Origin: CAZAXU01 sp964489245
Lineage (GTDB): Bacteria > Bacteroidota > Bacteroidia > Flavobacteriales > Flavobacteriaceae
Reading direction: 5' to 3'
NCBI GenBank assembly: GCA_964489245.1
Contig: CAZAXU010000047.1
Span: 1 to 14,201 of the forward strand
Length of the DNA: 14,201 nucleotides
The notes under the pieces are model-generated. The model did not search any database. It saw only the letters and a list, made by a program, of their open reading frames with translations, and was not told where the DNA came from. The stretch's first letter is position 1. Each line of letters opens with the position of its first letter. A program made the translations under genes and the position numbers. Below, in pieces: positions 1 to 7,128 of this stretch.

Positions 1-1209
1 TCCAATAGGACCTGTTCCGCCACCACGTCCCCAAGAACCATAGAATACAGAATTTAATTTAAAGGTTTCGTCGATTTTCCAATCCCAGTTTAGGGAAGCA
101 ATCGGTTTATGATAGAAATTACGTCTCCAAGTAAATACTTCTCCGTTCAAATATCCCCAATCTCCATTGTATTTGATGTTTGGATTACCGTTACTGCCAC
201 CATATTTAAGATAGCTACCCAAACTTGGTGCATAATATCTTTGGTTGTGCCATTGTGGCGCACCGGTTGCTGTAAGCATTACATTATGACTGTCATTGAT
301 TTTGTAGCCTAAGCTTAAAAACCAAGTATAACCTTCTCCTTGTGTGGCATCGGCATAGCCATCACCGCTAAATCTACTTAGTAATAAAGAAGCGGAAAGT
401 CCGTTACTCATCAAGCCGGTATTATATGCGGCTGTAAATTTCATGAAGTTGTCATTGCCGTATGTTGCTGCAATACTTCCACCCTGTCTTTTGTTGGCAG
501 AGTTTGTCAAGATATTGATAGATCCACCGACTGAAGGAATGGATAACATTGATGATCCTAATCCTCTTTGTACTTGCATAGCAGAGGTCACATCGGATAA
601 ACCTGCCCAGTTTGACCAATATACCTTGCCACTTTCCATATCATTAACCGGCATACCGTTGATTAATACAGCTGTATTTCTTGAATCAAAACCACGAATG
701 TTTACACGAGAATCACCAAAACCTCCACCTTGTTTTGTGGCATATACAGATGGCGTGTAGTTTAAAACTTCAGGGAGTTCTTTGGTTCCGATTTTTTCTT
801 GGATTTCGGCGGCTCTCATCGTGGAAACAGCAACCGGAGTTTGTCTTTCTTTGGCAATATCTGCCACTCCAACAATCACTACCTCACTAAGTGCTTGAGA
901 ATCTCCGCTTAAAACAACAGTGCCCAAGTCTTTAGTTTCTCCGTTTTTAAGGTCAACGGTAAAAGTTTGAGGGGTATAGCCCACATAGGCAATTTTGATT
1001 TGTTGTTTTCCTGCGGGAACTTCCAATGAAAATTTTCCATCAAAGTCGGTAGCCATTCCCTTGGTTGTCCCAACCACAGATACATTGGCTCCCGGCAGTG
1101 CTTCATTTCCGTCTTTGTCAACAACAACACCTTTTACGGTTCCTTGCGCAAAAACATTACTCGCCATAATCATCATGGCAAGCAAGAATAAATTTCTAAG
1201 TGTTTTCAT
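1..1209 (-). CDS. TonB-dependent receptor, N-terminal part (cut by window edge)
   Basis: Outer-membrane active transporter that uses TonB energy to import an unidentified ligand. I translated it by hand from the ATG at 1209-1207; the frame stays open for 403 codons to base 1, so the C-terminal barrel is missing. Residues 1-22 are a signal peptide (MKTLRNLFLL..., ending ASNVFAQ). Residues about 24-105 form a carboxypeptidase-regulatory-like beta-sandwich (GTVKGVVVDKDG, LPGANVSVVGT, TDFDGKFSLEVP). Residues 108-114 (SEVVIVG) fit a TonB box. The plug spans about 120-240 (VNIRGFDSRNTAVLINGMPVND, GLGSSMLSIPSVGGSINI, split here by commas between blocks), and barrel strands start near 243. The N-terminal sandwich is typical of Bacteroidota receptors. 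I see no SusD partner on the upstream side; the downstream side is outside the window, so a Sus-type glycan system is unproven. Substrate is unknown. Confidence 0.9.
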   Translation of the reverse strand, partial: MKTLRNLFLLAMMIMASNVFAQGTVKGVVVDKDGNEALPGANVSVVGTTKGMATDFDGKFSLEVPAGKQQIKIAYVGYTPQTFTVDLKNGETKDLGTVVLSGDSQALSEVVIVGVADIAKERQTPVAVSTMRAAEIQEKIGTKELPEVLNYTPSVYATKQGGGFGDSRVNIRGFDSRNTAVLINGMPVNDMESGKVYWSNWAGLSDVTSAMQVQRGLGSSMLSIPSVGGSINILTNSANKRQGGSIAATYGNDNFMKFTAAYNTGLMSNGLSASLLLSRFSGDGYADATQGEGYTWFLSLGYKINDSHNVMLTATGAPQWHNQRYYAPSLGSYLKYGGSNGNPNIKYNGDWGYLNGEVFTWRRNFYHKPIASLNWDWKIDETFKLNSVFYGSWGRGGGTGPIG

Positions 1210-1241
1210 TTCTTTTTAGATATTTTTTGAGTTTGATGACA

Positions 1242-1249
1242 CAAAAATA
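1242..1249 (-). promoter_or_regulatory. Candidate -7 element for the TonB receptor
   Basis: On the minus strand this reads TATTTTTG, a full match to the Bacteroidota -7 consensus TAnnTTTG. It lies about 32 nt before the receptor ATG, which would give a leader of roughly 25-30 nt. No TTG is found 17-23 nt upstream, so the -33 half is weak or absent. A second perfect copy, TATTTTTG at 1354-1347, could give a longer leader. In DNA this AT-rich such octamers also occur by chance, so the position is the main argument. Confidence 0.4.
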
Positions 1250-1389
1250 ACCAATTTTTTTAAGAAATGGAAGTAAAGAAAAAATTAATTATTAAAAGAC
1301 ACAACGATTTAATAATCAAACAAATAGCCTGTTAGTTGTTAATAAACAAAAATAAAATTTACGGAACGATGTTAAAGCACAGGTGAAAT

Positions 1390-2181
1390 TTAGAAATTTT
1401 TGGTAAATAAGAAATAGACAATTCCAAAACTGGGCGTAAATACCCAATCATTATACTTGTTTGCATCTAAATTAGGCACTAAACCATCCACTTTGTCACT
1501 GACAAAATATTTCCAGTCGGCATTCAAATCAAACTGAAACATATCGTTATAGCGATATCTGATACCGGCGTTGAAATCTATGGTGGGAACAAAACCACTT
1601 TTGTTGTAGATTCTCCCTACATATGAGGATGGAACAATGGTAGGGTCGGTATTGATATCTCCCAAGTCTGAAGTGACGGTAGGTTTGTAATAGTAATAAC
1701 CGAATCCAATGCCTGCATAGGGATCAAATTTATCGAACCCGTATAAATAAGTGGCGTCATCAAATCTGTAAGTGCTCCTTAGGTGAAGTTCCGAATTTAT
1801 ACTCATTCCTCCGAAAAAGACTTTTCCGTGCATGGCTTTGAGCATAGTTGCAAAATGATTGTTTGCTTCCACATAGGCGCCATAATGATTCAGTTTGGAA
1901 TAACCCATATTAATTCCCACGCTGAATTTCAGGTGTTCTGCAAATTCACTTTTTACAAGATAGTTTTGACTCAAAATATTGAAGTAAACTTTTGCATCAA
2001 GAAAAATTCCGGCATTATTTAGGTTTGCTTGTAGATTGCCTCTTTGCCCAAAATCAGATTTGAGAAGCATGTAGCCTGCATTTACTTTAAACTCATCTAT
2101 AAAAGCTTTTTCTTGTGAAAAGGCTTTTTGAAAGCTTGAGATAAACAACAGGACAATAAGTACGTTTCTTAACTTTTTCAT
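1390..2181 (-). CDS. Outer-membrane beta-barrel protein, THC0290_0291-like
   Basis: A 263-residue exported protein of unknown function. Residues 1-22 are a signal peptide (MKKLRNVLIVLLFISSFQKAF, then SQ), and the mature part alternates short hydrophobic strands with Gly, Tyr and Asn-rich turns, ending in a strand with terminal Phe (IVYFLFTKNF), as beta-barrels do. From memory, the blocks NHYGAYVE, LKAMHGK, DPYAGIGFGYYYY and VDGLVPN with NKYNDWVF resemble a flavobacterial family labelled THC0290_0291, members of which are sometimes misannotated as glutamate dehydrogenase. That assignment rests on recalled motifs, not a search. It lies 180 nt upstream of the receptor on the same strand and diverges from ftsX. 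I see no convincing terminator between it and the receptor, so readthrough is possible. The barrel call is firm; the family name is moderate. Confidence 0.8.
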   Translation of the reverse strand: MKKLRNVLIVLLFISSFQKAFSQEKAFIDEFKVNAGYMLLKSDFGQRGNLQANLNNAGIFLDAKVYFNILSQNYLVKSEFAEHLKFSVGINMGYSKLNHYGAYVEANNHFATMLKAMHGKVFFGGMSINSELHLRSTYRFDDATYLYGFDKFDPYAGIGFGYYYYKPTVTSDLGDINTDPTIVPSSYVGRIYNKSGFVPTIDFNAGIRYRYNDMFQFDLNADWKYFVSDKVDGLVPNLDANKYNDWVFTPSFGIVYFLFTKNF

Positions 2182-2200
2182 ATAATGCTAGTTAACACGG

Positions 2201-2208
2201 CAAATTTA
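2201..2208 (-). promoter_or_regulatory. Candidate -7 element for the beta-barrel gene
   Basis: The minus strand reads TAAATTTG, a full match to TAnnTTTG, ending 19 nt before the ATG at 2181. The implied leader is about 13-15 nt. No TTG occurs at the right -33 spacing; the upstream stretch is a T-run. Confidence 0.4.
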
Positions 2209-2223
2209 GTAAAAAAAAATTAG

Positions 2224-2255
2224 TTGAAAAAGATAAATAATATTTTTTATTTTTA
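2224..2255 (+). promoter_or_regulatory. Candidate promoter for the ftsX cluster
   Basis: TTG at 2224-2226, then 21 nt, then TATTTTTA at 2248-2255 (seven of eight positions of TAnnTTTG). The spacing falls in the 17-23 range described for Flavobacterium promoters. Transcription would begin around 2260, just before the TTG start codon of ftsX at 2270. An alternative octamer, TACTTTTG at 2265-2272, overlaps the start codon itself and is less likely. Confidence 0.3.
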
Positions 2256-2269
2256 CAAAAATTTTACTT

Positions 2270-3154
2270 TTGACAAACTACTTTGAAAATTACCAAAAAA
2301 ATAAACTTCGAACAGCAAATATATCTGTTGTTATAAGTATATCTGTTGTGCTGTTTTTATTGGCTTTGCTAGGGTTTTTTCTTTTGAATTCAGAAAGAAT
2401 CACAAATCATTTTAAAGAGAAAATTATTATTACGGTGTTTTTTAAAGAAGATACAAAAATGACAGAAATAAAGAGATTTGAAAAGTCTCTTAAGCTGAAA
2501 GATGAGATAAAATCGACCAAATTTGTGTCTAAAGAGCAGGCCGCTTCCAATCTTAAAGGAGATATAGGCGAAGATTTTGTGGAATTTCTAGGAAAAAACC
2601 CCTTGCGTGATAATCTTGAGGTAATTTTAAAAGGGGATTTTGTAAATGAAGAAATGATTGAAAATCTCAAAAATGACTGGAAAAAAAATAGTTTTGTCTC
2701 TGATGTGAATTATGACTACTATAAGCCTCTGATTAAAACACTCAATAATAACGTTAAAAAAGTTACTTTTTGGGTATTGTTGATTAGTGGTTTCTTTGTT
2801 TTCTTGGTTTTTTTATTGATAAATTCGGCAATCAGGCTTTCCGTATATTCAAAAAGATTTACCATCAAAACCATGCAAATGGTTGGCGCAACCAAGTCAT
2901 TTATCAGAAAACCTTTTTTGTTAAAAGCTGTTATTTTCGGTATAATTGGTGCCACATTGGCAAGTCTCGGAGTTTTAGGGATTTTATATTATGTTGATAA
3001 ACACTTGCCTGATTTTCAATTTCTTGAAGACATCAAATTAATGGCTATTCTGATAGGCGGCTTATATTTTTTAGGTACTTTAATCACACTAATCAGTACG
3101 TTTTTTGCCACGAGAAGGTTTTTAAATTTAACATCAGATCAATTGCATTATTAA
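2270..3154 (+). CDS. ftsX: Cell-division ABC transporter permease FtsX (TTG start)
   Basis: Inner-membrane partner of the ATPase FtsE; the FtsEX complex links cytokinesis to peptidoglycan hydrolase activation. The 294-residue protein has the FtsX layout: TM1 about 18-40, a periplasmic domain about 42-160 containing the FtsX extracellular block (KIIITVFFKED, EDFVEFLGKNPLRDNLEV), then TM2 about 164-187, TM3 about 219-243 and TM4 about 256-281. The loop TMQMVGATKSFIRKPF (201-216) is the strongly conserved cytoplasmic stretch. The start is TTG: no ATG or GTG lies upstream in frame before the stop at 2234-2236, and the next in-frame ATG (near 2458) would remove TM1. The N-terminus beginning TNYFENYQKNKL matches the length expected from other flavobacterial FtsX. 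ftsE is not in the window. It heads a cluster; DUF3098 begins 5 nt after its stop. Confidence 0.95.
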   Translation: MTNYFENYQKNKLRTANISVVISISVVLFLLALLGFFLLNSERITNHFKEKIIITVFFKEDTKMTEIKRFEKSLKLKDEIKSTKFVSKEQAASNLKGDIGEDFVEFLGKNPLRDNLEVILKGDFVNEEMIENLKNDWKKNSFVSDVNYDYYKPLIKTLNNNVKKVTFWVLLISGFFVFLVFLLINSAIRLSVYSKRFTIKTMQMVGATKSFIRKPFLLKAVIFGIIGATLASLGVLGILYYVDKHLPDFQFLEDIKLMAILIGGLYFLGTLITLISTFFATRRFLNLTSDQLHY

Positions 3155-3159
3155 ATATT

Positions 3160-3432
3160 ATGAAAAACAATAACAACACTAAACAAAGCAATAAAAAACA
3201 AATTGATTCCAATCAACTGATTTTTGGAAGGAAAAATTATATTTTTTTATTAATTGGATTATTTTTTATTGTACTCGGTTTTATTTTGATGTCCGGAGGT
3301 GGGAGCGACGACCCTAAAATTTGGAATGAAGCAATTTTCAATTTTAGGAGAATTCGTTTGGCTCCGATGCTGATTCTTCTGGGGTTTGCCATTGAAATCT
3401 ATGCAATAATGATAAATCCGGATAAAAAATGA
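3160..3432 (+). CDS. DUF3098 family small membrane protein
   Basis: A 90-residue protein of unknown function. It has a basic, Asn-rich N-terminus (1-20), the block LIFGRKNYIFLLIG (20-33), TM1 about 27-46, a short loop with GGGSDDPKIWNEAIFNFRRIR, and TM2 about 67-86 ending INPDKK. The LIFGRKNY motif, the double-TM layout and the place between ftsX and uppP identify the DUF3098 family, which I know from Bacteroidota. It follows ftsX by 5 nt, and its stop overlaps the uppP start (ATGA at 3429-3432), so translation is probably coupled. The setting suggests a role in division or envelope assembly, but this is inference. Confidence 0.9.
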   Translation: MKNNNNTKQSNKKQIDSNQLIFGRKNYIFLLIGLFFIVLGFILMSGGGSDDPKIWNEAIFNFRRIRLAPMLILLGFAIEIYAIMINPDKK

Positions 3433-4214
3433 ATGAAATTCAAGCTATAATTTTAGCAATCATTGAAGGAATAACAGAATTTCTGCCCATTTCTTCCACG
3501 GGGCATATGATACTAGGCTCGTCCGTCATGGGAATTGCCAAAGACGATTTTACTAAGCTTTTCACAATTGTTATCCAATTGGGTGCAATTTTATCGGTGT
3601 TGGTATTATATTGGAAAAGGTTTTTTCAAACGTGGAATTTTTATAAAAAACTTTTTGTTGCGTTTCTGCCTGCGGTTTTTTTAGGATTATTGTTAAATGA
3701 TTTGATAGATCAGCTGCTTGAAAATCCTATTGTGGTGGCAATATCCTTGATTTTAGGCGGGTTGGTCTTGCTTAAAGTAGACGATTGGTTTGGCAACAAC
3801 ACAAATCAAGACATTTCTTATTCAAAAGCCTTGAAAATCGGATTTTTTCAAACGCTGGCAATGATCCCGGGTGTTTCTCGGAGCGGCGCCACAATTGTTG
3901 GAGGAATGATGCAGAATATCGATAGAAAAACAGCAACGGAATTTTCATTTTTTCTGGCGGTTCCTACCATGTTTGGAGCAACAGCAAAAAAATTATGGGA
4001 TTATTATCAAGACGGATTGGTGTTGGATGCCCATCATGTTAATCTATTGCTTATCGGTAATGTAGTGGCATTTTTTGTCGCTCTGGTTGCCATCAAAGGA
4101 TTCATTAATTATATCACTAAGAAAGGATTTAAACTTTTTGGATATTATCGTATTCTGTTCGGTTTGTTGGTTTTGCTGATTCACTATTTTATTTATCCGC
4201 TCACTTTGGTATAA
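3429..4214 (+). CDS. uppP: Undecaprenyl-diphosphatase UppP (BacA family)
   Basis: Integral membrane enzyme that converts undecaprenyl diphosphate to the monophosphate, recycling the lipid carrier for peptidoglycan and surface glycans; overproduction in this family gives bacitracin resistance. The protein is 261 residues and mostly hydrophobic helices. The two family signatures are present: the EGITEFLPISSTGH block (13-26), with E13, E17, S23 and H26 equivalent to the E. coli catalytic set, and PGVSRSGATI (147-156), with the phosphate-binding Arg at 151. It overlaps the DUF3098 stop by 4 nt (ATGA) and shares one base with the truB start (TAATG). No key residue is missing. Confidence 0.97.
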   Translation: MNEIQAIILAIIEGITEFLPISSTGHMILGSSVMGIAKDDFTKLFTIVIQLGAILSVLVLYWKRFFQTWNFYKKLFVAFLPAVFLGLLLNDLIDQLLENPIVVAISLILGGLVLLKVDDWFGNNTNQDISYSKALKIGFFQTLAMIPGVSRSGATIVGGMMQNIDRKTATEFSFFLAVPTMFGATAKKLWDYYQDGLVLDAHHVNLLLIGNVVAFFVALVAIKGFINYITKKGFKLFGYYRILFGLLVLLIHYFIYPLTLV

Positions 4215-4909
4215 TGGATTTAGATGCAATAAAAAACGGACAGGTTTTGTTGATAGACAAACCATTGAACTGGACATCTTTTGATGTGGTTAATAAAATC
4301 AGATTTTCAATCTTGAAGAACTTTAAGATCAAGAGATTCAAAGTGGGGCATGCAGGCACATTAGACCCGTTGGCAACCGGTTTGCTGATTGTGTGTGTGG
4401 GAAAAGCCACAAAAAAAATTAATAAATTTCAAAATCTGAATAAAACTTATACAGGAACACTTGTCTTAGGTGCCACAACACCTTCTTATGATTTGGAAAC
4501 GGAAATAGATCAAAAATTTCCGACAGCGCATATCAGTGAACAAATGATTTTTGAGACAGCTGAAAATTTTATAGGAAAACAAGAACAATATCCGCCGATT
4601 TTTTCTGCAATAAAAAAAGCAGGAAAAAAGTTATATGAACACGCTAGAAAAGGAGAAAAGGTTGAAATATCTCCTCGTCAAATAGAAATTTTAGATTTTA
4701 AAATATTAGAAATAAATTTGCCTGAAATAAAGTTTAGTGTAGATGTGAGCAAAGGAACCTACATCAGATCTCTGGCATTTGATTTTGGAAAAGCTCTGAA
4801 GTCCGGAGCGTACCTCTCTGAATTGAGAAGGACAAAAATAGGAGATTATAACGTAGAAGAATCGGTTACACCGCAAAAATGGATTGATGAAGTTTTTACA
4901 ACTAAATAA
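4214..4909 (+). CDS. truB: tRNA pseudouridine-55 synthase TruB
   Basis: Converts U55 of the T-loop of elongator tRNAs to pseudouridine in the cytoplasm. The 231-residue protein carries the catalytic motif GHAGTLDPLATG, with nucleophile Asp51. It also has the substrate-stacking Tyr79 (NKTYTGTLVLG), the block YPPIFSAIKKAGKKLYEHAR (127-146) and GTYIRSLAFDFGKAL (181-195) with conserved Arg185. It is about 80 residues shorter than E. coli TruB, consistent with the short Bacteroidota form lacking most of the C-terminal PUA domain; the end is not a truncation, because GAYLSELRRTKIGDY is intact. Its ATG shares a base with the uppP stop, so translation is likely coupled to uppP. Confidence 0.97.
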   Translation: MDLDAIKNGQVLLIDKPLNWTSFDVVNKIRFSILKNFKIKRFKVGHAGTLDPLATGLLIVCVGKATKKINKFQNLNKTYTGTLVLGATTPSYDLETEIDQKFPTAHISEQMIFETAENFIGKQEQYPPIFSAIKKAGKKLYEHARKGEKVEISPRQIEILDFKILEINLPEIKFSVDVSKGTYIRSLAFDFGKALKSGAYLSELRRTKIGDYNVEESVTPQKWIDEVFTTK

Positions 4910-4928
4910 TATTTTTAGACTTTCACAT

Positions 4929-5582
4929 ATGGAGAAAGCGCTGTTGATTACTTTGGTTATTGAGGTGTTTCTGATTGTGTTACTTTTCAATTTGGGTTTT
5001 AAAGAAAAACCGAAAGAAGTTCAATATGCGGTGGATTTTGTTCCGGATGATTTTAATTTTGAAGATCTAAAAGAAGAAAAAGTTGAAATTCCTGAAATTG
5101 ATAAGTATTTGTCAAAAAAATACTATACCAATACGCCATCAAACGAATTACAGGAAGAAGAATCAAGTGAAGAATATCAAAAAAATGATATTGAGAGTGA
5201 ACTTCAAAAATTTCAAGAAGCGCAAAAAAATCAGGAAAAAGTAAATATAAGCAAAGAGAAACCCAAGGAGAAAAAGAAAAAAGACAATTTAAAAAGGTTT
5301 AAAGGCAGAAGCAATATCAAATATTATATTAAAAACAGAAGCCATATGCATTTGGCAAATCCAATATATACTTGTCCCGATTATATGAGTGGTTTGGTAA
5401 TGATTAGTGTAAAAGTGGACCAAAACGGAAGAGTGGTTGAAGCCAAATTTAACAAGTCCGGTTCAACCAATCAATCAGAATGTTTGATCGATGCGGCAAT
5501 TAGTGCCGCACGAAAAAGTTTTTTCAATTCAAGTTCGGCAGCTCCGAAGATTCAAAATGGATATATTACATATAATTTTTAA
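4929..5582 (+). CDS. Membrane-anchored protein with TonB-like C-terminal domain
   Basis: A 217-residue envelope protein of unknown specific role. Residues about 4-23 are one membrane anchor (LLITLVIEVFLIVLLFNLGF) with a short cytoplasmic N-terminus. Residues 27-125 are a highly charged Glu/Lys/Gln-rich spacer, partly helical and coiled-coil-like (SELQKFQEAQKNQEKVNI, KPKEKKKK). Residues about 138-217 form a TonB-C-like domain: VMISVKVDQNGRVVEAKF, the SGST turn, and the final GYITYNF strand. That architecture is known for TonB-type energy transducers and related cell-surface scaffolds. The spacer is not the classical Pro-rich TonB spacer, and no ExbB or ExbD gene is nearby, so a true energy-transducing role is uncertain. 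I chose ATG 4929 over the in-frame ATG at 4884, because the latter starts inside truB and puts a polar stretch before the anchor. It is the last gene of the ftsX cluster, 19 nt after truB. Confidence 0.75.
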   Translation: MEKALLITLVIEVFLIVLLFNLGFKEKPKEVQYAVDFVPDDFNFEDLKEEKVEIPEIDKYLSKKYYTNTPSNELQEEESSEEYQKNDIESELQKFQEAQKNQEKVNISKEKPKEKKKKDNLKRFKGRSNIKYYIKNRSHMHLANPIYTCPDYMSGLVMISVKVDQNGRVVEAKFNKSGSTNQSECLIDAAISAARKSFFNSSSAAPKIQNGYITYNF

Positions 5583-5624
5583 AATACGAGAATTCCCTCC
5601 AGCCATTTTATTTAAAATAATACT

Positions 5625-5632
5625 TATCTTTG
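5625..5632 (+). promoter_or_regulatory. Candidate -7 element for rpoN
   Basis: TATCTTTG, a full match to TAnnTTTG, 44 nt before the rpoN ATG. It lies in the 94-nt gap after the TonB-like gene, suggesting rpoN starts its own transcript. No TTG is seen 17-23 nt upstream. Confidence 0.45.
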
Positions 5633-5676
5633 ACCCAACAAAATATTGTGTTTAGAGCAAAAGGAAGTTATAGTTT

Positions 5677-7125
5677 ATGTTAAGACAAGGATTACAGCAA
5701 AGATTACAGCAAAAGTTAACCCCTCAGCAAATTCAACTGATGAAATTGATTCAGTTGCCGACTGTTGCGTTTGAACAAAAATTGCGACAAGAAATTGAAG
5801 AAAATCCTGCTTTGGAAGAAGGAAAAGAGAAAACTGAAGATGCCGATTTTGAATCGGAGGATGCTTATGAAGAATCTGAAGGAGAGGTGATAGATGCCTC
5901 TGATATCAATGTAGACGAATACTTGAGCGATGATGAAATCCCCGATTATAAATTGCGCGTAAATAATTATTCTGCCGATGATGATGAAAAAAAAGTTCCT
6001 TATGCACAAGGAGAATCTTTTGCCCAAAACCTAAAATCTCAGCTCGGTTCATTCGCTTTGACCGAAAAGAAAAGAAAAATTGCAGAATTTTTGATTGGAA
6101 GCATTAATGACAACGGGTATATCAGAAGAGATATAATTGAAATTGTAGATGATTTGGCATTTACACAAAATGTTTTTGCTGAAGAAACAGAGGTTGAGGA
6201 AGTGCTGAAAATCATTCAACAGCTTGACCCTCCGGGAGTCGGAGCAAAAGACCTTAAAGAAACTTTGCTGATTCAGCTTAAAAGAAAAAAATCGAAAAGA
6301 GAGAGAGAATTGGCGATAAAAATCTTGGAAAAAGGTTTTGACTATTTTGTTAATAAAAAGTATAAAAAAATTCAATCGAGACTTGACATTACAGAAGAAG
6401 AATTAAAATCTGCAATTGTTGAAATTGTCAAATTAAATCCAAAGCCCGGAAATTCTTTTAATTCAGGAAGCAATATCGTGCAGCATATTATACCGGATTT
6501 TATCATTAAAATTGAAAATGACCAAATTGATGTAAGTCTGAATTCAAAAAATTCGCCGGAACTTCACGTGTCTTCCGCTTATACTGAAATGCTTAAAGGC
6601 TATAAAGAAAACAAAGAGAAAAGCCAAAAAGAGGCTGTGATGTTCATCAAACAAAAATTGGATGCCGCCAAGTGGTTTATAGATGCCGTAAATCAACGAA
6701 GAGAAACCTTGCTCAAAACAATGCACGCCATTGCTGCTTATCAAGAAGAATATTTTCTTACGGGAGACGAACACAAAATCAAACCAATGATTCTAAAAGA
6801 TATTGCTGAAAAAATAGATATGGATATTTCAACGGTTTCCAGAGTTGCCAACAGCAAATATGTGCAGACACCTTACGGAGTAAAACTATTGAAAAGTTTC
6901 TTTTCAGAATCAATGAAAAATGCCGAAGGAGAAGATGTCTCAACCATAAAAATCAAGAAAATTCTACAGAGTATCGTTGCCGAAGAGGACAAGAGAAAAC
7001 CTTTAACAGATGAACAATTGGCAAAAGCATTAAAAGAAAAAGGCTTTCCGATTGCCAGAAGAACAATTGCAAAATACAGAGAACAGTTGGATATTCCTGT
7101 GGCGCGTTTGCGAAAAGAAATATAG
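5677..7125 (+). CDS. rpoN: RNA polymerase sigma-54 factor RpoN
   Basis: Alternative sigma factor that directs RNA polymerase to -24/-12 promoters and needs an AAA+ activator. The 482-residue protein has all regions: Gln-rich Region I (2-46; LQQKLTPQQIQLMKLIQLPT), acidic Region II (about 47-110, many Asp and Glu), core-binding Region III from about 115, a helix-turn-helix near 373-394 (LKDIAEKIDMDISTVSRVANSK), and the C-terminal RpoN box ARRTIAKYRE (460-469). It differs from the canonical ARRTVAKYRE only by V to I. No enhancer-binding activator or -24/-12 promoter lies in the window. A 12-nt perfect tandem repeat (5690-5713) encodes LQQRLQQK in Region I. A PAP2-like gene starts 3 nt after the stop. 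Confidence 0.97.
   Translation: MLRQGLQQRLQQKLTPQQIQLMKLIQLPTVAFEQKLRQEIEENPALEEGKEKTEDADFESEDAYEESEGEVIDASDINVDEYLSDDEIPDYKLRVNNYSADDDEKKVPYAQGESFAQNLKSQLGSFALTEKKRKIAEFLIGSINDNGYIRRDIIEIVDDLAFTQNVFAEETEVEEVLKIIQQLDPPGVGAKDLKETLLIQLKRKKSKRERELAIKILEKGFDYFVNKKYKKIQSRLDITEEELKSAIVEIVKLNPKPGNSFNSGSNIVQHIIPDFIIKIENDQIDVSLNSKNSPELHVSSAYTEMLKGYKENKEKSQKEAVMFIKQKLDAAKWFIDAVNQRRETLLKTMHAIAAYQEEYFLTGDEHKIKPMILKDIAEKIDMDISTVSRVANSKYVQTPYGVKLLKSFFSESMKNAEGEDVSTIKIKKILQSIVAEEDKRKPLTDEQLAKALKEKGFPIARRTIAKYREQLDIPVARLRKEI
5690..5713 (+). repeat. 12-nt tandem repeat inside rpoN Region I
   Basis: GATTACAGCAAA occurs twice back to back (5690-5701 and 5702-5713), encoding two LQQ-type units in the Gln-rich activator-contacting segment. 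The duplicated Gln pattern may be old, but identical codon use in both copies looks like a slippage product. Confidence 0.7.
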
Positions 7126-7128
7126 ACA

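Noticed and set aside
443..1219. Plus-strand and third-frame open frames opposite the TonB receptor
   Set aside because: They are antisense to a continuous, well-supported receptor frame and show no recognisable protein features.
1210..1389. Terminator between the beta-barrel gene and the receptor
   Set aside because: Only short AT hairpins such as TTGTT-TATT-AACAA are present, too weak and without a proper T-run after them.
2101..2136. Hairpin-like AAAAGCTTTTT stretches at the start of the beta-barrel gene
   Set aside because: They are inside the signal-peptide coding region and are explained by Lys, Ala and Phe codons.
4884..4928. Earlier ATG for the TonB-like gene
   Set aside because: It overlaps the end of truB and adds a polar 15-residue stretch before the membrane anchor; ATG 4929 starts right at the anchor.
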